Positions 6,484 through 6,822 of a DNA stretch of 6,822 nt are shown here, piece after piece. Both the position numbers and the translations under genes were made by a program. The DNA comes from an uncultured Allomuricauda sp. (GTDB taxonomy: Bacteria > Bacteroidota > Bacteroidia > Flavobacteriales > Flavobacteriaceae): NCBI GenBank assembly GCA_937911965.1, contig CALDPL010000470.1, positions 1 to 6,822 on the forward strand, in the 5' to 3' direction. The notes under the pieces are model-generated. The model did no database searches and was not told the origin of the DNA. It saw only the letters and a program-made list of their open reading frames with translations. Positions within the stretch are counted from its first letter, which is position 1. Every line of letters begins with the position of its first letter.

Positions 6484-6822
6484 TCCTCGGTAGTGGGCCT
6501 TCGATATTTGTGGAAAGGCTGCCTCAACAGCCCGTGGATGCTACTGTTTTCCCGTTCATCGGGAAAGGTGTCCACCCCGTAGACAATGTCCTTTGCATCC
6601 AAATGCATATAAGTGCCGAAGAGCCGGTCCCAAATGGAAAAAATATTTCCGTAGTTGGAATCGGTATAGGGCAGTTTGTAATGATGGTGCACCTTGTGCA
6701 TGTCCGGGGAAACAATTATCCAGCTAAGCATGTCATCCACCTTTTTGGGCAGGGATATATTGGCATGGTTGAATTGTGAAAAAAGGACCGACAGGGCCTG
6801 ATAGATCATTATGATGGCCACC
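6474..6822 (-). CDS. Sterol desaturase/fatty acid hydroxylase family protein, C-terminal part (5' end outside window)
   Basis: C-terminal ~116 residues of a membrane di-iron hydroxylase-type enzyme that would act on a lipid in the inner membrane. Numbering starts at the valine (GTG) codon at 6819-6821, which is an internal codon, not a start: the family is usually ~250-400 aa and its earlier His boxes (HxxxH, HxxHH) must lie beyond the window. Visible here are a hydrophobic end of helix (1-14), QFNHANISLP (H19), the final metal-binding box MHKVHHHY (H42, H45, H46), and the strongly conserved SNYGNIFSIWDRLFGTY (55-71). The tail after ~90 is basic and non-conserved. The stop TAG (6474-6476) lies inside the last codons of namZ on the other strand, so the two genes overlap tail to tail. 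The substrate (fatty acid, hopanoid-like lipid, carotenoid) cannot be told from this part. Confidence 0.9.
   Translation of the reverse strand, partial: VAIIMIYQALSVLFSQFNHANISLPKKVDDMLSWIIVSPDMHKVHHHYKLPYTDSNYGNIFSIWDRLFGTYMHLDAKDIVYGVDTFPDERENSSIHGLLRQPFHKYRRPTTEDQS

Noticed and set aside
6819..6821. GTG at the right edge as the start of the desaturase-family gene.
   Set aside because: The product would lack the upstream His boxes and most membrane helices; the frame runs off the window, so it is an internal codon.

Overview
The window looks like chromosomal DNA of a marine-type Flavobacteriaceae (Bacteroidota). The protein families and their local sequence style fit this: a LolC/E-like permease beginning NLELFIAKRL, a DUF1343/NamZ lipoprotein, and an exonuclease/GIY-YIG fusion. 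Ribosome binding sites are weak or absent, and the promoter-like boxes resemble the Bacteroidota -7 motif TAnnTTTG. Base composition looks close to half G+C in the genes and clearly more A+T-rich in the two non-coding gaps (about 3174-3380 and 3927-4011). No RNA gene, mobile element, CRISPR array or phage signature was found. The assignment to a genus is not possible from this window.

Layout. The left edge holds the C-terminal nucleotide-binding part of an ABC exporter (+). After a 72-bp gap comes a full-length DnaQ-type exonuclease/GIY-YIG/UvrC-like cysteine-cluster fusion (+, GTG start), probably for DNA repair. It converges, with only 40 bp between, on an aldose-1-epimerase-like gene (-). 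The 207-bp gap before the next gene contains a possible cytochrome c C-terminal remnant (-). Next is a six-helix membrane protein of unknown function (-), then a LolC/LolE-type ABC permease (-, apparent TTG start). Head-to-head with that permease, 3 bp away, is a lipoprotein of the NamZ exo-beta-N-acetylmuramidase family (+). At the right edge the C-terminal part of a sterol desaturase/fatty acid hydroxylase family protein (-) overlaps the 3' end of namZ by 10 bp.

How the genes relate. There is no single pathway. A cell-envelope theme is visible: ABC exporter, lipoprotein-release-type permease, peptidoglycan-derived sugar hydrolase and lipid hydroxylase-like enzyme. Beside it sit one DNA repair gene and one sugar epimerase. 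The divergent permease/NamZ pair is so tight that each promoter must lie inside the other gene, and a perfect -7 box for the permease is visible inside the NamZ signal-peptide region. I see no clear new multi-gene system. The points most worth a second look are the nuclease fusion, the 3-bp divergent junction and the possible cytochrome remnant.
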